Part shown: one piece after another, positions 32,990 to 34,085 of the stretch
Layout: every line of letters begins with the position of its first letter
Position numbering within the stretch: position 1 is the stretch's first letter
Assembly: GCA_028824125.1 (NCBI GenBank)
Contig: JAPPES010000110.1
Span: forward strand, 1-34,085
DNA from: Candidatus Poribacteria bacterium
Lineage (GTDB): Bacteria; Poribacteria; WGA-4E; WGA-3G
Direction: 5' to 3'
DNA: 34,085 bases
Made by a program: the position numbers and the translations under genes
The notes under the pieces: model-generated
The model's database searches: none
Told to the model about the DNA's origin: nothing
What the model saw: the letters and a program-made list of their open reading frames with translations, nothing else

Positions 32990-33991
32990 TTATCGTGCCA
33001 TATTCTCTTGTACAAGTTGCGCGACAGCGGACTCAAGTGCACTTCCGCGTAAGTTCGTTTTGCGGATAATCCCGTTACCATCAATCAGAAAAGTTGACGG
33101 AATGGATCGGACCTGGTACATATTCGAAACCTGTCTGCTGCTGTCGTAATAATTGGGCCACATAATTCCTTCTTTTTCAATATAATTCTTAAGTGGTGTT
33201 TCCCCTCTATCTAAACTAATACCGATAATCTGAAACTTCTGATTTTTATACTTTTGATATGTTCGCTTCACGTTGGGCATTTCTGCAATGCAAGGTCCAC
33301 ACCAGGTTGCCCAGAAGTCAAGAAGTACAACCTGCCCTTTAAATTTTTCTAACGATAACGGTTCACCATTCAGATCTGTTACCTGAAAATCTAAAGCCGC
33401 TTGACCAACAAAATTAGTTCTGCTGGATCCATCAGTTAATCCTTCAAGTGCACCTTTGCGATCAGACTTATCCGTTTGCAACAACTGCCGCGCGGTTTTG
33501 GCAGACTCTCCGCTACTGTACTTTGGCGTATTTACCAGTTTTTCATAGATGACATCTGCTTTGTCATGCATGCTGGCTTTGTCGTAAGCTAATCCCAACG
33601 TTAACAAGCTCGGTTCAACGGAAGTAGCAAGCGGGTAGTACCTAATAAGCTCTTCTAAAACCTCAATTCCCTCTTCAGTCCGATCAAACTGAACTAAAGT
33701 AGTTCCGAGGATATGGTAGACCTGCCCCACTTGTCTATATTTCGGGTGTGCTTTGATAAAAGCCCTTGATTTCTCAATTAACATCTCCGCAGTAACCGGT
33801 TCGCTGGTTATTGAAAGTTTTTCCTCAATTTCTTTAATCTCAGTGTATCCATCGCTCGCTTGAACGGGTGTCGAACCTGTCGAATCAAAAGTAGTGGGCA
33901 CACAAGAAGCCAACAGTAGTAAGCTTGTAAGGGCAGTGAGAAGGTAACACCAACCGCTCACCTTGGCAATTTTATTTTGCAATAACATCAT
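32990..33991 (-). CDS. Lipoprotein with TPR repeats and TlpA-like thioredoxin domain
   Basis: A 333-residue paralogue of the next gene downstream. The lipobox is LLLLASC with C30. TPR-like repeats span about 60-165. A single TlpA-like thioredoxin domain (about 195-333) has WCGPC and the cis-Pro motif RSIPSTFLIDG. AAGGAG lies 3 bases before ATG 33991 and 6 bases before ATG 33988, so either may be used. It is followed after 79 bases by the two-thioredoxin paralogue on the same strand, so the pair probably forms an operon born by duplication. Confidence 0.88.
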   Translation of the reverse strand: MMLLQNKIAKVSGWCYLLTALTSLLLLASCVPTTFDSTGSTPVQASDGYTEIKEIEEKLSITSEPVTAEMLIEKSRAFIKAHPKYRQVGQVYHILGTTLVQFDRTEEGIEVLEELIRYYPLATSVEPSLLTLGLAYDKASMHDKADVIYEKLVNTPKYSSGESAKTARQLLQTDKSDRKGALEGLTDGSSRTNFVGQAALDFQVTDLNGEPLSLEKFKGQVVLLDFWATWCGPCIAEMPNVKRTYQKYKNQKFQIIGISLDRGETPLKNYIEKEGIMWPNYYDSSRQVSNMYQVRSIPSTFLIDGNGIIRKTNLRGSALESAVAQLVQENMAR

Positions 33992-34039
33992 TATCTCCTT
34001 TAGATTCTAACGATAACCGAATAATTTATCGTCATAGTA

Positions 34040-34060
34040 CCCACACGCTAAAGCGTGGGG
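34040..34060. repeat. Imperfect hairpin resembling IS200/IS605-TnpB element ends
   Basis: CCC-A-CACGCT-AA-AGCGTG-GGG forms a stem with one bulged A. The hairpin and the following GCTTGTGCTTCC resemble the conserved subterminal structure of IS200/IS605/IS1341-type elements in many genomes. Only 25 bases remain before the window ends, so the element, if present, lies outside. Confidence 0.45.
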
Positions 34061-34085
34061 CTTGTGCTTCCTTGACAACAGCATT

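Noticed and set aside
32911..33084. N-terminal extension of the TPR-double-thioredoxin protein
   Set aside because: It overlaps the preceding gene, lacks coding character, and hides a signal peptide that begins properly at ATG 32910 with GGAGG upstream.

Overview
The window looks like a chromosome segment of an uncultured, moderately AT-rich, Gram-negative-type bacterium. The mix of a phytanoyl-CoA-dioxygenase-like oxygenase, an enolase-superfamily dehydratase, several Gfo/Idh/MocA oxidoreductases, a Uma2 protein, a DUF433/DUF5615 pair, large vWA and thioredoxin/TPR exported proteins and many short intergenic palindromes resembles Candidatus Poribacteria and similar environmental lineages. 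That placement is inference from gene content only. No rRNA, tRNA or CRISPR array was seen.

Layout. 1-3.3 kb is a small accessory cluster: an OLD-like AAA ATPase, a PIN-like partner broken by an in-frame stop, a KTSC-like small protein and a CPBP membrane protease. 3.3-5.7 kb holds a beta-propeller protein, a LipM-like octanoyltransferase and a PhyH-family oxygenase. 5.7-10.1 kb holds an enolase-superfamily sugar-acid dehydratase, two Gfo/Idh/MocA oxidoreductases and a DUF433/DUF5615 toxin-antitoxin pair. 10.1-12.4 kb is a pterin cluster: a tandem PTPS/QueD-fold protein, GTP cyclohydrolase I and an SDR reductase. 12.6-15.3 kb is a double-length CNNM/CorC membrane protein. 15.5-17.7 kb has a KDPG-type aldolase and an MDR dehydrogenase, separated by nested repeats. 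17.7-18.9 kb has no gene but holds a 340-bp MITE-like element with target-site duplication, REP-like hairpins, a near-consensus orphan promoter and a short tandem array. 18.9-22.7 kb has a vWA membrane protein, a Uma2 protein and a lipoprotein. 22.8-28.7 kb is a six-gene manganese/iron homeostasis operon on the minus strand. 28.7-34 kb has a PBP4-type D-Ala-D-Ala carboxypeptidase, a retropepsin-like protein and two exported TPR/thioredoxin proteins. A hairpin like those at IS200/IS605 ends lies at the right edge.

How genes work together. The metal operon runs regulator, ferritin-like/VIT exporter, binding lipoprotein, ATPase and two permeases. It starts at a perfect TTGACA-17-TATAAT promoter whose -10 abuts a DtxR-type palindrome. 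The regulator carries Asp and Glu at the two positions that separate MntR from DtxR, so manganese is the likely signal. The pterin genes could make a tetrahydrobiopterin-type cofactor. The tandem PTPS has its catalytic residues divided between its two halves. The dehydratase, the oxidoreductases and the KDPG aldolase fit sugar-acid catabolism, but they do not form one operon.

Several starts were moved to codons with a proper Shine-Dalgarno sequence (6937, 8643, 8885, 15530, 16738, 21915, 28486, 32910).
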